From: Thorsellia anophelis DSM 18579
Lineage (GTDB): Bacteria; Pseudomonadota; Gammaproteobacteria; Enterobacterales; Thorselliaceae
Direction of reading: 5' to 3'
Assembly (NCBI RefSeq): GCF_900111395.1
Contig: NZ_FOHV01000012.1
Location: forward strand, 1 to 64,000
Length of the DNA: 64,000 nt
A program made the translations under genes and the position numbers. Under the pieces are notes generated by a model. That model ran no database searches. It saw nothing but the letters and a program-made list of their open reading frames with translations, and was not told where the DNA came from. This document shows positions 9,746 through 19,201 of this stretch, piece after piece; position 1 is the first letter of the stretch, and every line of letters begins with the position of its first letter.

Positions 9746-10840
9746 ATGCAGCCACTAAAACCGACACAGTCTATTGATAACAATGGCGGTTCCAATGGTT
9801 CGTCTCAATATGTTAAACCATTTTCGATGGATGATCGCGCGCTTCCTCCATCTCAAAAAAACTTAATAGATCAATTGATTAAGCAATTATCTAGCTTAAC
9901 CACCCAAAGTAGTGATGAAATTTGGCAACTATTACGAGAACATCTAGGCCTTGCGAGAAATATGACTCTCACATTACAACATTTTTCCGCTGCTGAATTT
10001 TTTTTACAGCAAAAAATCCAAACTGCGCAGCAAGGCGGAAGTCAAAATTTATTAGAACAAATAATGAATCAACTTTCACAAGGCAACAATAAAGAAAGAA
10101 TATTAACGTTTATGCGTTCAAATTTTGGGCATACTGCATTAAGCCTACTTAATGAAAATGAGCTTAACCAAGTACTCGCTCAATTTCCTAAAACACAACC
10201 TGGAACAATCCCCCCAAATTCTACACCATTAAATCAAGCGCAAGCAGCCAATTTAGGTGTCATCTCTGGTCAATCAAACCAAGCGGTAACCGCGCCAGCT
10301 GCAATACCCTTAAGCTTTGGCGAACAACCTATGCCAGCTGCACAAGTAAATATTATCAATGAACTCATTTCAAAATTAGCAGAACAAATACGTTTACCAG
10401 TCAATGATGTTACATCTCAATTAAATCAAATTTTGAAAAATCCTGCGCAAGAACCCTGGCAAAATCAACACTTTTCTACTGCAAGGGATTTCTTACAAAT
10501 GCGATTAATTGTTACTCAAGAGGCATTTCAACCCCTTAATGCATTAACTAACTTAATGCAACCACTAAGCAAACAGGAGTTAAATTTTATCATTCGATTT
10601 AGTGAGCAACAATTTAATGCAAATTTAAACAGCATGATTACGCCTATTCAGGCTGACATGTTAGTTATTGAACTTTTTACAAGACGCGCTCAAGGAAAAA
10701 ATGCTTGGCAAATCGAAGGAAACGTTACGCCTATTTTTTCAAATCTCTTGCCTGAAATTCAAGCCCTGCTAGATAAGCCATCTTTTATTGGTGGGGTATT
10801 TGCGGTTATTTTGTTTATCATATTTATCCTGATGATTTAA
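9746..10840 (+). CDS. flk: Flk/RflH-like flagellar regulator, tail-anchored
   Basis: 364 residues. The architecture matches Flk of enterics: Gly/Asn/Ser-rich start, two related helical repeats (LPPSQKNLIDQLIKQLSSLT... at about 33 and PMPAAQVNIINELISKLAEQ at about 195), a Gln/Pro linker, and a single C-terminal membrane anchor (last ~20 residues, GVFAVILFIIFILMI). In Salmonella Flk blocks premature FlgM export and couples ring assembly to late gene expression. No other flagellar gene is in the window. Start supported by AAAAAGGAAATCAC before the ATG. Similarity is judged from motif layout, so the name is tentative. Confidence 0.7.
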   Translation: MQPLKPTQSIDNNGGSNGSSQYVKPFSMDDRALPPSQKNLIDQLIKQLSSLTTQSSDEIWQLLREHLGLARNMTLTLQHFSAAEFFLQQKIQTAQQGGSQNLLEQIMNQLSQGNNKERILTFMRSNFGHTALSLLNENELNQVLAQFPKTQPGTIPPNSTPLNQAQAANLGVISGQSNQAVTAPAAIPLSFGEQPMPAAQVNIINELISKLAEQIRLPVNDVTSQLNQILKNPAQEPWQNQHFSTARDFLQMRLIVTQEAFQPLNALTNLMQPLSKQELNFIIRFSEQQFNANLNSMITPIQADMLVIELFTRRAQGKNAWQIEGNVTPIFSNLLPEIQALLDKPSFIGGVFAVILFIIFILMI

Positions 10841-10949
10841 AAAAGTAAAATTCAACTATGCCTATAATTGATTCATTTTATTTAATTAGTTTATATGCTT
10901 AATTGCCATTAGCCCTCAGAGAAATTTAAATACGGATAAGTGAGGTTAT

Positions 10950-12479
10950 ATGCGTTCACTAAGAGTGATACTTGGAGATCAGCTTTCACATTCAATATCA
11001 TCTCTTAAAGGAATTGACATTGAAAATGATACTGTATTGATGTGCGAAGTTTGGGATGAAGCCACATATGTTAAACATCATAAGAAAAAAATTGCCTTTC
11101 TATTCTCTGCAATGCGGCATTTTGCTGAAGAACTTAAAATATTAGGTTATAGTGTTTCATACACTAAGCTAACTGATTCTGATAATCAAGGAAGTTTTAA
11201 AGAAGAAGTTCGCCGCGCGCTCTGCTCATCTAATTATGATCAAATAGTCATAACTTTTCCTGGTGAGTATAGAGTGTTAAAAGATATACAAACTTGGTCA
11301 AGTGAATTTGGAATTAATGTTTCTATACTTGAAGATGACCGTTTTTTATGTCCTTTAGATGAATTTAATCAGTGGGCAGCTAACAGAAAGCAGCTTGTAA
11401 TGGAGTATTTTTACAGGGCTATGCGTCAAAAATACCAAATTTTGTTAATAGATAATAAACCTATTGGTGATAAATGGAATTTTGATACAGATAATAGAAA
11501 AGTCCCATCTCCTTCAATTAAGATTCCAAACAAAACTATTTTCGAACCTGATTTAATTACACAAGAAGTCATTTCGTTAGTGGACGCTAGATTCTCAAAA
11601 CATTTTGGTTCTTTAGATTCATTCCACTTTGCGGTTACCCGTAAAGATGCACTTGGCGTATTAAATGAATTCATTACACAACGACTTTCACAATTTGGTG
11701 ATTATCAAGATGCTATGATTGAGGGAGAGCCTTGGCTTTTCCATTCGCATATTAGTTTTTATTTAAACTGCGGTCTTTTATTGCCTAAAGAATGTATCAA
11801 TGCAGCTTTAGAAGCTTATCATTTAGGTTTCGCTGCTTTGCACTCGGTAGAAGGGTTTATACGTCAAATTTTAGGCTGGCGTGAGTACATAAGAGGTATC
11901 TATTGGCTTTATATGCCTGAATATGCAGAAGCAAACTTTTTTAAATCGACTCGTAAATTACCCGATTTTTATTGGTCTGCAAATACATCGATGAATTGCC
12001 TTCATCAATGTATTAAAGAGACACAGCAAAATGCTTATGCTCATCATATTCAAAGATTGATGGTGCTTGGAAATTTTGCCCTACTTGCAGGCATTGATCC
12101 AAAAGATGTAAATGAATGGTTTTTAATTGTCTATGCTGATGCCTATGAATGGGTTGAACTACCAAATGTTACCGGTATGATTTTATTTGCTGATGGAGGT
12201 ATAGTCGGGAGTAAACCTTATGCAGCAGGTGGAAGTTATATCAATAAGATGTCAAATTATTGTAAACGCTGCCAATATAATGTCAAACTTAAAACAGGAA
12301 AAGATGCCTGTCCATTTAATTATTTATACTGGAACTTTCTAATGATAAATGAGTCTAAACTAAAACATAATCATAGATTATCAATGATTTACAGCACGCT
12401 AAATAAAATGGATGATAATGCAAAATCCCTAATAAAAGAAAGCTCTGTTAATTTTTTAGACAATTTAATAAGTTACTAA
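10950..12479 (+). CDS. Fe-S cluster cryptochrome/(6-4) photolyase-type protein
   Basis: 509 residues. Member of the FeS-BCP/PhrB group (photolyase-related, DPRP family), which binds FAD, a lumazine-type antenna and a [4Fe-4S] cluster and repairs (6-4) photoproducts or signals light. N-terminal Rossmann-like domain ([12 protein letters not shown]), helical FAD domain with [19 protein letters not shown]. The four cluster cysteines fall at 350 (MNCLHQ), 438 and 441 (YCKRCQ) and 454 (DACPFN), the spacing known for Agrobacterium PhrB. A DUF2256 gene follows after 10 bases and is presumably co-transcribed. Confidence 0.93.
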   Translation: MRSLRVILGDQLSHSISSLKGIDIENDTVLMCEVWDEATYVKHHKKKIAFLFSAMRHFAEELKILGYSVSYTKLTDSDNQGSFKEEVRRALCSSNYDQIVITFPGEYRVLKDIQTWSSEFGINVSILEDDRFLCPLDEFNQWAANRKQLVMEYFYRAMRQKYQILLIDNKPIGDKWNFDTDNRKVPSPSIKIPNKTIFEPDLITQEVISLVDARFSKHFGSLDSFHFAVTRKDALGVLNEFITQRLSQFGDYQDAMIEGEPWLFHSHISFYLNCGLLLPKECINAALEAYHLGFAALHSVEGFIRQILGWREYIRGIYWLYMPEYAEANFFKSTRKLPDFYWSANTSMNCLHQCIKETQQNAYAHHIQRLMVLGNFALLAGIDPKDVNEWFLIVYADAYEWVELPNVTGMILFADGGIVGSKPYAAGGSYINKMSNYCKRCQYNVKLKTGKDACPFNYLYWNFLMINESKLKHNHRLSMIYSTLNKMDDNAKSLIKESSVNFLDNLISY

Positions 12480-12489
12480 AAATAAGCAT

Positions 12490-12627
12490 ATGAAAAAAAA
12501 TCAGCTACCAACAAAAATTTGTCCTGTATGTAATAGACCATTTACATGGCGAAAAAAGTGGGAAAGAGATTGGGATAACGTTATTTATTGCTCAAAAAAA
12601 TGTTTAACCTTACGAAAAAAACAATGA
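12490..12627 (+). CDS. DUF2256 small zinc-ribbon-like protein
   Basis: 45 residues, ATG at 12490. It carries the DUF2256 pattern: [14 protein letters not shown], then W and YCSKKC. The four cysteines (CPVC and CSKKC) suggest one zinc or other metal site; the rest is basic. It begins 10 bases after the photolyase stop and so is very likely translated from the same mRNA. DUF2256 genes commonly lie beside photolyase/cryptochrome genes of this type; no function has been established to my knowledge. Confidence 0.85.
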   Translation: MKKNQLPTKICPVCNRPFTWRKKWERDWDNVIYCSKKCLTLRKKQ

Positions 12628-12756
12628 GTCCTATTTAATAGTAGACTTAAAAATTTAACAAGTAAGCCATTGATTAAATTTTATTATATTCATTTCATCC
12701 AAATTATTTTCTCACCACAACCATTAAAATAGATTATGATGAGCTATGATTGTGAC

Positions 12757-13776
12757 TTAGATCGATTTGACTAGCTCTCTTACTAATTTGGGTCCTTTAT
12801 ATATGAACCCACTATATAGCTGTAAAACTGAAGCCCCTGCTTGCAATTTTTCTCGAGCACTCACTAAACTGTCTATACCTCCTACACCAATTATCGGAAG
12901 CTTACCACTCAAAGCCTTATTGAGTGTTCTTATAACTTCTGTACTCGATAACTGAACAGGTCTACCACTCAGACCACCCTGCTCAGTAGAATGCTCTAGT
13001 CCTTGGATTAACGACCTATCTAATGTCGTATTGGTTGCTATCACACCATCAATTTGATGCCTGACGAGTGAATCAGCAATTTGATGTATTTCATCTAATG
13101 ACAAATCGGGCGCTATTTTGACTGCTATAGGTACGTATTTTTTATGCTCATTGACTAAACTTGCTTGCTCCAGTTTAAGAGCAGAAAGCAGATCATCTAA
13201 CGCATCACCATATTGAAGTGTTCTTAAATCTGGAGTATTTGGAGAGGAAATATTGACAGTAATATAGCTTGCATGAACATACGCTTTTTTCAAACAGTGT
13301 AGATAATCATCTTTACCATTTTCAACTGGTGTATCTTTATTTTTACCAATATTAATCCCTAAAACACCTTTAAAGTCACTTATTTTCACATTTTCAATTA
13401 AATTATCAATTCCGTGATTATTAAATCCCATACGGTTTATAATTCCTTCAGCTGGTCTTACCCTAAACAATCTTGGTTTAGGATTGCCTTCCTGAGCCCT
13501 TGGGGTAACTGTACCGATTTCAATAGAACCAAATCCCATCGCAGCAAAAGCTTGGATACATTCTCCATTTTTATCTAATCCAGCCGCAAGCCCAATTGGA
13601 TTTGGAAACGTGATTCCCATACAAGTAATAGGTTTTTTAGGGAGCTCTCGAATAGGAGAATAAAAATAAGGAAGAATGGGTAATCTTTGAATATGACTTA
13701 ACCCTTTTAATGTGTATTCATGTACTTTTTCAGCGTCTTGAGTAAAAAGTATCTTGCGTAGGAGGGGATAAAACAT
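12757..13776 (-). CDS. pyrD: Dihydroorotate dehydrogenase (quinone), class 2
   Basis: 339 residues (E. coli 336). Membrane-associated FMN enzyme of pyrimidine synthesis, oxidising dihydroorotate to orotate with quinone. Amphipathic N-terminal membrane-binding helices ([23 protein letters not shown]), FMN site [11 protein letters not shown], substrate/catalytic segment [14 protein letters not shown] with the class 2 Ser, and the phosphate-binding end [27 protein letters not shown]. The ATG lies only ~30 bases downstream of the cold-shock gene's terminator, so its promoter must overlap that structure or pyrD depends on read-through. Confidence 0.96.
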   Translation of the reverse strand: MFYPLLRKILFTQDAEKVHEYTLKGLSHIQRLPILPYFYSPIRELPKKPITCMGITFPNPIGLAAGLDKNGECIQAFAAMGFGSIEIGTVTPRAQEGNPKPRLFRVRPAEGIINRMGFNNHGIDNLIENVKISDFKGVLGINIGKNKDTPVENGKDDYLHCLKKAYVHASYITVNISSPNTPDLRTLQYGDALDDLLSALKLEQASLVNEHKKYVPIAVKIAPDLSLDEIHQIADSLVRHQIDGVIATNTTLDRSLIQGLEHSTEQGGLSGRPVQLSSTEVIRTLNKALSGKLPIIGVGGIDSLVSAREKLQAGASVLQLYSGFIYKGPKLVRELVKSI

Positions 13777-13804
13777 AATTGCCTCATTAAATGAAATTTA
13801 GACA

Positions 13805-13857
13805 CAAAAAAACTGCTAGTAAAAACCAGATTTTAATCTAATTTTTAGCAAGCAGTT
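13805..13857 (-). terminator. Terminator after the cold-shock gene / leader hairpin of pyrD
   Basis: Minus-strand AACTGCTtgCTAAAAA pairs with TTTTTAcTAGCAGTT across a 15-nt AT-rich loop, followed by a run of seven T. It is about 100 bases after the csp stop and ends about 30 bases before the pyrD start. Confidence 0.75.
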
Positions 13858-13958
13858 GAAAAATATTTCATTCTAATGATTTACTTCAATTTTGAACGCA
13901 ATCAGGACTTACGTTTCAAGACTTAGTTCAAGTATTGATTAAATCTATAGGAATTGAA

Positions 13959-14168
13959 TTATAGCGATGTCACGTTAGCCGCAGATGGACCTTTAGGACC
14001 TTCAGCAACTTCAAATTCTACGTTTTGACCTTCAGCTAATGTTTTAAAACCATCAGTCATGATAGCTGAAAAATGTACGAATACATCTTTGCTTCCATCT
14101 TCTGGAGTAATAAAACCAAAACCTTTAGATTCGTTAAACCACTTAACTTGACCTTTAATCTTTGCCAT
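13959..14168 (-). CDS. Cold-shock domain protein (CspA/CspC/CspE type)
   Basis: 69 residues, a single OB-fold cold-shock domain. RNP1 KGFGFI and RNP2 VFVHF nucleic-acid binding motifs are intact; sequence [25 protein letters not shown] is typical of CspC/CspE. It melts secondary structure in single-stranded RNA and can antiterminate. Which paralogue it is cannot be decided. About 630 non-coding bases lie upstream, enough for the long 5' UTR usual for these genes. SD AAGG sits 10 bases before the ATG. Confidence 0.95.
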   Translation of the reverse strand: MAKIKGQVKWFNESKGFGFITPEDGSKDVFVHFSAIMTDGFKTLAEGQNVEFEVAEGPKGPSAANVTSL

Positions 14169-14802
14169 GATGCAAAATACCTTATTTAAAGCTTAAAAAA
14201 AATCTTGAATTCAAAATGATAACAAGTATTCATAGTGATAAACAAGCGAACAATGATGAGGAGTCAATGTGGCAAGCGTGATTTTAAACCGAGGAATAAA
14301 AAAACTGGCTTGAAGAGGAGGTTAAACTAAACGCGTAACAATCTACTTCATATTAATGCCTACAAAACTGGAGTTTCACTATTAAAGTGCCCCTCACCGG
14401 ATGTATTTATCACATAATCTAGGAAATATAGCAACATATTTTCGATTTATTTATCAATAAATAAGATACAGATCACACTATCAATTAAATATGCGTTTAA
14501 ATATCAATAAATTATGAAAAATGCTAATTTTAAGTTTTTTTCAATGATTGCCAAAATTTACCAAAAATTCAGCTTAAATATCAATTCCTCTTCTCTTCAC
14601 ATTAATATTTTTTTACACATAGCAAAATTTGAAGCTATCGTCTTAATCTGCAATCTGTAATCTGTAATCTGTAATAATATTCTCAAAAAAATCTATTACG
14701 TTTTTTAACTTGCACTATCATGACGAGCCGTTACAATGAATGAAAACTAATCTAAATGAAATCATTTCACTCATTTTAAACGTCTCAGGTTAATCAAACA
14801 CT
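14169..14802. other. Divergent intergenic region csp / MATE transporter
   Basis: 634 bases without a convincing gene. It should contain the promoter and long leader of the cold-shock gene and the promoter of the MATE gene. It holds a 7-bp tandem repeat (annotated separately) and a small AT hairpin around 14450. Confidence 0.6.
14645..14672. repeat. Tandem repeat, four copies of a 7-bp unit
   Basis: AATCTGC followed by three exact copies of AATCTGT, in phase, about 130 bases upstream of the MATE gene start. Confidence 0.9.
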
Positions 14803-16182
14803 ATGCCAACTCCACAGCATCAGAGTACTAATATTATCAAGCTCAGATTGCCATTTAAGCTCTTTTTACTATTTCTATTACCTATGCTAGTAAGTAACTT
14901 TCTGCAAGGTTTATCTGGTACTTTGAATAATATATTTGTTTCTAAACTAATTGGAGATGAAGCTTTTGCTTCAACATCTGTATTTTTTCCTGTTATTTTT
15001 CTAATGATATCTATAGTAATTGGCCTAGGTGCTGGTGGCTCAATACTAGTAGGTCAAGCGTGGGGAGCTGGTGACTCAACTAAAGTAAAATCAATTACTG
15101 GGACAACCCTAACCGTTAATTTTATCATTGGAATACTTTTTGCACTAATAGGATTTTTGATACTTGACGTTCTTTTAGAAATGCTCAAAACACCTGAAAA
15201 TATTATCGATCAAACTAGGCAATATGCCTATATCATGCTTTTAAATATACCTTGCATTTTTATTTTTATCTGTTTCACTTCTTTATTACGTGGTGCTGGG
15301 GATTCTATGACGCCACTTTTAGCGCTCATCGTAAGTACTGTACTAGGTGCCTTTTTGACTCCTATGTTCATTTTAGGTCTTTTTGGTATTCCTAAATTGG
15401 GGATCATAAGCCCTGCCCTGGCACTACTGTGCTCAAATTTGATTACGATGGCGTTGCTTATTGTTTATTTGAACAAAATTGGACATACATTAGCGTTTAA
15501 CAAACAGTTTTTTAAATACCTAAGACCCAATATGCAATTAATTAAGTTAGTTCTAAAGATATCAATACCAATGACAGTGCAAATGATAACTATCGCTTTA
15601 TCAGAGCTATTAATTATACGCTTTATTAATGAGTATGGTTCTGATGCAACAACCTCATATGGCGCATTAATCCAAATAATAGGCTATGTCCAATTCCCGG
15701 CGATTTCTATTGCCATTACTGTATCTATTTTAGGTGCTCAAGCTATAGGAAGAGGCAATTTAGCGCTCCTAACTAAAATTATGCAGACTGGTCTTTGGGT
15801 AAATCTTCTTCTTACAGGTGGATTAATTTTACTGATTACATTATTCTCATCTACAATAATTAAGTTATTTATTGCAGATGAACAGACAATTCTAATGACT
15901 CAGTATCTACTTAATATTTCTTTATGGGGCATGATAATATTTGGATTTGCAAGAGTGTTTAGTGCAATCATGCAAGCTAGCGGTGTTGTATTTATTCCAA
16001 CATTAATTACAATTCTCAGCATCTTGTTAATCTTATTACCTGCAGCATGGATATTAAGTCCTCTTATAGGGTTACAAGGCATTTGGATTGCCTATCCAAT
16101 TACTTTTATAGTGCTATTAGGCTTACAATTTAGTTATTATTGGTTTGTTTGGCGACATAAAACAATCAAGAGACTAGTTTAA
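14803..16182 (+). CDS. MATE-family multidrug/metabolite efflux transporter
   Basis: 459 residues with about 12 predicted membrane helices in two six-helix halves. Family features: MLVSNFLQGLSGTLNNIFVSKLIGDEAFAS in the first half, GLGAGGSILVGQAWGAGD, and the second-half repeat SIPMTVQMITIALSELLIIRFI followed by SILGAQAIGRGN. These inner-membrane antiporters export drugs or other organic cations with Na+ or H+. The substrate is not predictable. The following ychE gene is 75 bases away on the same strand. Confidence 0.9.
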   Translation: MPTPQHQSTNIIKLRLPFKLFLLFLLPMLVSNFLQGLSGTLNNIFVSKLIGDEAFASTSVFFPVIFLMISIVIGLGAGGSILVGQAWGAGDSTKVKSITGTTLTVNFIIGILFALIGFLILDVLLEMLKTPENIIDQTRQYAYIMLLNIPCIFIFICFTSLLRGAGDSMTPLLALIVSTVLGAFLTPMFILGLFGIPKLGIISPALALLCSNLITMALLIVYLNKIGHTLAFNKQFFKYLRPNMQLIKLVLKISIPMTVQMITIALSELLIIRFINEYGSDATTSYGALIQIIGYVQFPAISIAITVSILGAQAIGRGNLALLTKIMQTGLWVNLLLTGGLILLITLFSSTIIKLFIADEQTILMTQYLLNISLWGMIIFGFARVFSAIMQASGVVFIPTLITILSILLILLPAAWILSPLIGLQGIWIAYPITFIVLLGLQFSYYWFVWRHKTIKRLV

Positions 16183-16257
16183 GTTTCTGGATGATTATAA
16201 ACTTTTCACTCCCTTAGCCGATATAACAATATTTTGTCATGATAGCGAGCCAATTTT

Positions 16258-16905
16258 ATGAATGAAGCCATTACTCTTTTCACTGTCCTAATGAAGTTTT
16301 TTATTAGTTTATTCGCTGTGGTCAATCCAGTTGGAATATTACCTGTTTTCATTAGTATGACCACATACCAAAGTCAAATTGCTCGCCAAAAAATCAGTAT
16401 TACAGCAAATGTCTCTGTCGGAATCATTTTGTTTTCTTCTCTAATATTAGGGGAATCTATTCTTAGACTTTTTGGCATATCTTTAGATTCATTTAGAATA
16501 GCAGGCGGCATTTTGATTATGACTATTGCTATGACAATGATAAGCGGTAAACTGGGAGAAGAAAAACAAAATAAACAAGAACTTGCTGAGAACGCACTAA
16601 AAGAAAATATTGGTGTTGTGCCTCTAGCCTTACCTTTAATGGCTGGACCTGGTGCAATTAGCTCTACAATTGTATGGACTACTCGTTATAATAGCTGGGC
16701 TCACTTAATTGGATTTACAATTGCAATTGTCTTATTTTCATTTTGCTGTTGGCTACTATTTAGAGCTGCCCCCTACTTTGTAAAAGTACTTGGTCAAACA
16801 GGTATTAATGTCATTACCCGTATTATGGGATTACTGTTAATGGCGCTCGGAGTAGAATTTATTGTTAATGGACTCAAGGCTCTTTTCCCTGGACTACTCG
16901 CTTAG
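16258..16905 (+). CDS. ychE: MarC/UPF0056 family integral membrane protein YchE
   Basis: 215 residues, identical in length to E. coli YchE. Six predicted membrane segments; conserved LFAVVNPVGILPVFISMT, FRIAGGILIMTIAMTMISGKLGE and PLALPLMAGPGAISSTI, and the end TGINVITRIMGLLLMALGVEFIV. The family has no proven transport function (MarC is not a drug-resistance determinant). Located just upstream of the osmoprotectant ABC genes with about 35 bases between, so it may share their transcript. Confidence 0.88.
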   Translation: MNEAITLFTVLMKFFISLFAVVNPVGILPVFISMTTYQSQIARQKISITANVSVGIILFSSLILGESILRLFGISLDSFRIAGGILIMTIAMTMISGKLGEEKQNKQELAENALKENIGVVPLALPLMAGPGAISSTIVWTTRYNSWAHLIGFTIAIVLFSFCCWLLFRAAPYFVKVLGQTGINVITRIMGLLLMALGVEFIVNGLKALFPGLLA

Positions 16906-16940
16906 TTTCATTGATTATCACTATTAGAGAAAGTTATTTT

Positions 16941-18473
16941 ATGCATAATTTGTTGTCAGCGTTTAAAGAAAACTGGAAGCTAATTCTTGAGCTCACGTTA
17001 CAGCACCTCTGGATAAGCAATATTGCAATTATTTCAGCTATATTAATAGGAATTATCATTGGGATAGGATTAACCCAATTTAAGCTGATTAAAGGTCCTG
17101 TGCTTGCAATAGTTAAAATGCTCTACACCATTCCTTCTATTGCTATGTTTGGATTCTTGCTACCTTTTTTTGACGTAGGTAACCAGACTGCTATCATCGC
17201 GTTAATTATTTACGCCCTATTGCCTATGATAATGAATACCGTAGCAGGTATTGAAGGCATCCCTAAACATATAATTGATTGTGCTAAAGCAATCGGAAGT
17301 TCACGGTTGCAAATATTATATCGCATTGAAATTCCATTAGCTTTACCTGTCATTCTAAGCGGTATTAGGACAATGGTTGTGATGACCATTGCCTTAACAG
17401 GGATTGCCACATTTATCGGTGCTGGCGGATTAGGTGTGATGATCTATAGGGGCATTACCACCAACAATATTTACCTAACATTATTAGGAAGCATTGCTGT
17501 TGCCTTACTAGCTTTTGTGGTAGATGGATTCTTTCGTTTACTTGAATGGCAGTTAACTAAACGTAGACCCTTTATTGCTAAACGATACTTAATTGCCATA
17601 GCCACTAGCTTTATTTTGATACTGACACTCATCATCGGGTTAAATCAGCAAGATAAAAATGCTGATATTAAAATTGCAACAAAACCAATGACAGAGCAAT
17701 TTATTTTAGGTCAAATGCTTAAATTAATGATCGAACAAGATTCTAAGCTCAGTGTAGTACTAAGCCAAGGTATAGGAGGTGGAACATCTAACATACACCC
17801 CGCATTAGTCGATGGGCAATTTGACCTTTACCCTGAATATACAGGTACTGCATGGAATGCAGTTCTTAAAAATGAGTCGTTATATCAAGAAACGCAATTT
17901 GATGAACTTGATACTAACTACAAAAAATCTTTTGGTCTGTCTTGGCTTGGTATGTACGGTTTTAACAATACGTATGGACTTGCGATTAGAAAATCTTTGG
18001 CCGATGAGTTGAATATAAAAACGTATAGTGATTTAGCCAAACATTCCTCTCAATTAATCTTTGCAGCTGAATATGATTTTTTTGAAAGACAAGATGGATA
18101 CCAAGCATTAAAAGATACTTATGGTATGACATTTAAGGAAATGATTGATATGGATATTGGACTTAAATACCAAGCAATAAATCAGAACAAAGTTGATGTA
18201 ATTAATATTTTTACAACCGATGGGCAACTAAGTAAAAGTCAAGTCGTAGTGTTAGAAGATGATAGAAAATTATATCCTTCTTATAAAGCTGGTAACATCA
18301 TACGATCAAAAACTTTAAGCGAACATCCAGAGCTCAAATCAATCCTAGCAAAATTTGACAACCTGATTACTGAAGATGATATGGCAGCATTAAACTACGC
18401 AGTAGAAGTTGATAAACGCTCACCTAAAAGTGTTGCTGAAACATTTTTAAAAGCAAAAGGACTATTGAAATGA
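16941..18473 (+). CDS. Osmoprotectant ABC transporter, fused permease and substrate-binding protein
   Basis: About 510 residues. N-terminal ~210 residues form a permease with the EAA-type loop (GIEGIPKHIIDCAKAIGSSRLQ) of the glycine-betaine/choline family; the C-terminal ~300 residues are an OpuAC/OsmF-like binding domain (KPMTEQFILGQMLKLMIEQ, PALVDGQFDLYPEYTGTAW). Such fusions are known in the OpuC/YehZ-type systems, where the binding domain is carried outside the membrane by the permease. ATG at 16941 is preferred to an upstream TTG at 16911 because AGAGAAAG precedes it. The stop overlaps the ATPase start by 4 bases (ATGA), indicating coupling. Confidence 0.88.
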   Translation: MHNLLSAFKENWKLILELTLQHLWISNIAIISAILIGIIIGIGLTQFKLIKGPVLAIVKMLYTIPSIAMFGFLLPFFDVGNQTAIIALIIYALLPMIMNTVAGIEGIPKHIIDCAKAIGSSRLQILYRIEIPLALPVILSGIRTMVVMTIALTGIATFIGAGGLGVMIYRGITTNNIYLTLLGSIAVALLAFVVDGFFRLLEWQLTKRRPFIAKRYLIAIATSFILILTLIIGLNQQDKNADIKIATKPMTEQFILGQMLKLMIEQDSKLSVVLSQGIGGGTSNIHPALVDGQFDLYPEYTGTAWNAVLKNESLYQETQFDELDTNYKKSFGLSWLGMYGFNNTYGLAIRKSLADELNIKTYSDLAKHSSQLIFAAEYDFFERQDGYQALKDTYGMTFKEMIDMDIGLKYQAINQNKVDVINIFTTDGQLSKSQVVVLEDDRKLYPSYKAGNIIRSKTLSEHPELKSILAKFDNLITEDDMAALNYAVEVDKRSPKSVAETFLKAKGLLK

Positions 18474-19129
18474 CCTTAATTGAATTTAAAAACATTTATA
18501 AAGCGCATGGGGATAAAATTTTATTTGAAAATTTATCTTTTAAAATAGAAAAAGGTGATTTTGTCACGCTAACGGGAACTTCAGGCGATGGTAAAACAAC
18601 CCTACTTCGCATGATAAATGGTATGGAAAAACCTGATCAAGGCGAAATACACATTAATTATCAATCTATAGAAAAGCAAGATATTCTTCATTTGCGCCGT
18701 AATATTGGTTATGCCATTCAAGGCAGCGGTTTATTCCCCCATATGTCTGTTGAAGATAATATTTTATATGTCCCTTCACTTTCAAAAAAATGGACTATAG
18801 CTGAACAACAATCACGATTATTGACATTGTTAGATATCGTGTCACTAGATGATTCGTTATTAAAACGCTATCCTGACGAGCTATCTGGTGGACAACAACA
18901 GCGTGTGGGTATAGCTAGGGCGCTTGCTGCAGAACCTGAGATTTTGCTTATGGATGAACCTTTTGGAGCGCTTGATAGTTTCACTCGCACACAGCTTCAA
19001 GACTCAATTAAGCAAATACATTCAAAACTAGGTATTACAATTATATTTGTTACACATGATGAGCTAGAAGCACAAAAGTTAGCAACAAGACAATTATTAC
19101 TCAAACAAGGGGAAATTTGGATTAATTAA
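18470..19129 (+). CDS. Osmoprotectant ABC transporter ATP-binding protein
   Basis: 219 residues. Walker A GTSGDGKTTLLR, Q-loop region, ABC signature LSGGQQQRVGIARAL, Walker B ILLMDEPFGALD and switch His in FVTHDELEA. It lacks the C-terminal CBS domains that ProV and OpuCA carry for ionic-strength sensing, so osmotic gating would have to come from elsewhere. Paired with the fused permease/binding protein by a 4-base overlap; together they form a complete importer. Confidence 0.92.
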   Translation: MTLIEFKNIYKAHGDKILFENLSFKIEKGDFVTLTGTSGDGKTTLLRMINGMEKPDQGEIHINYQSIEKQDILHLRRNIGYAIQGSGLFPHMSVEDNILYVPSLSKKWTIAEQQSRLLTLLDIVSLDDSLLKRYPDELSGGQQQRVGIARALAAEPEILLMDEPFGALDSFTRTQLQDSIKQIHSKLGITIIFVTHDELEAQKLATRQLLLKQGEIWIN

Positions 19130-19201
19130 TCTGTTTTTAGTTTCAACAAACATCGATAAGCTAAATCCCTAATAATAATTCTTTATCATGGAAACATTTA
19201 A

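Noticed and set aside
14645-14672. CRISPR-like repeat
   Set aside because: Unit of 7 bp without spacers; simple tandem repeat.
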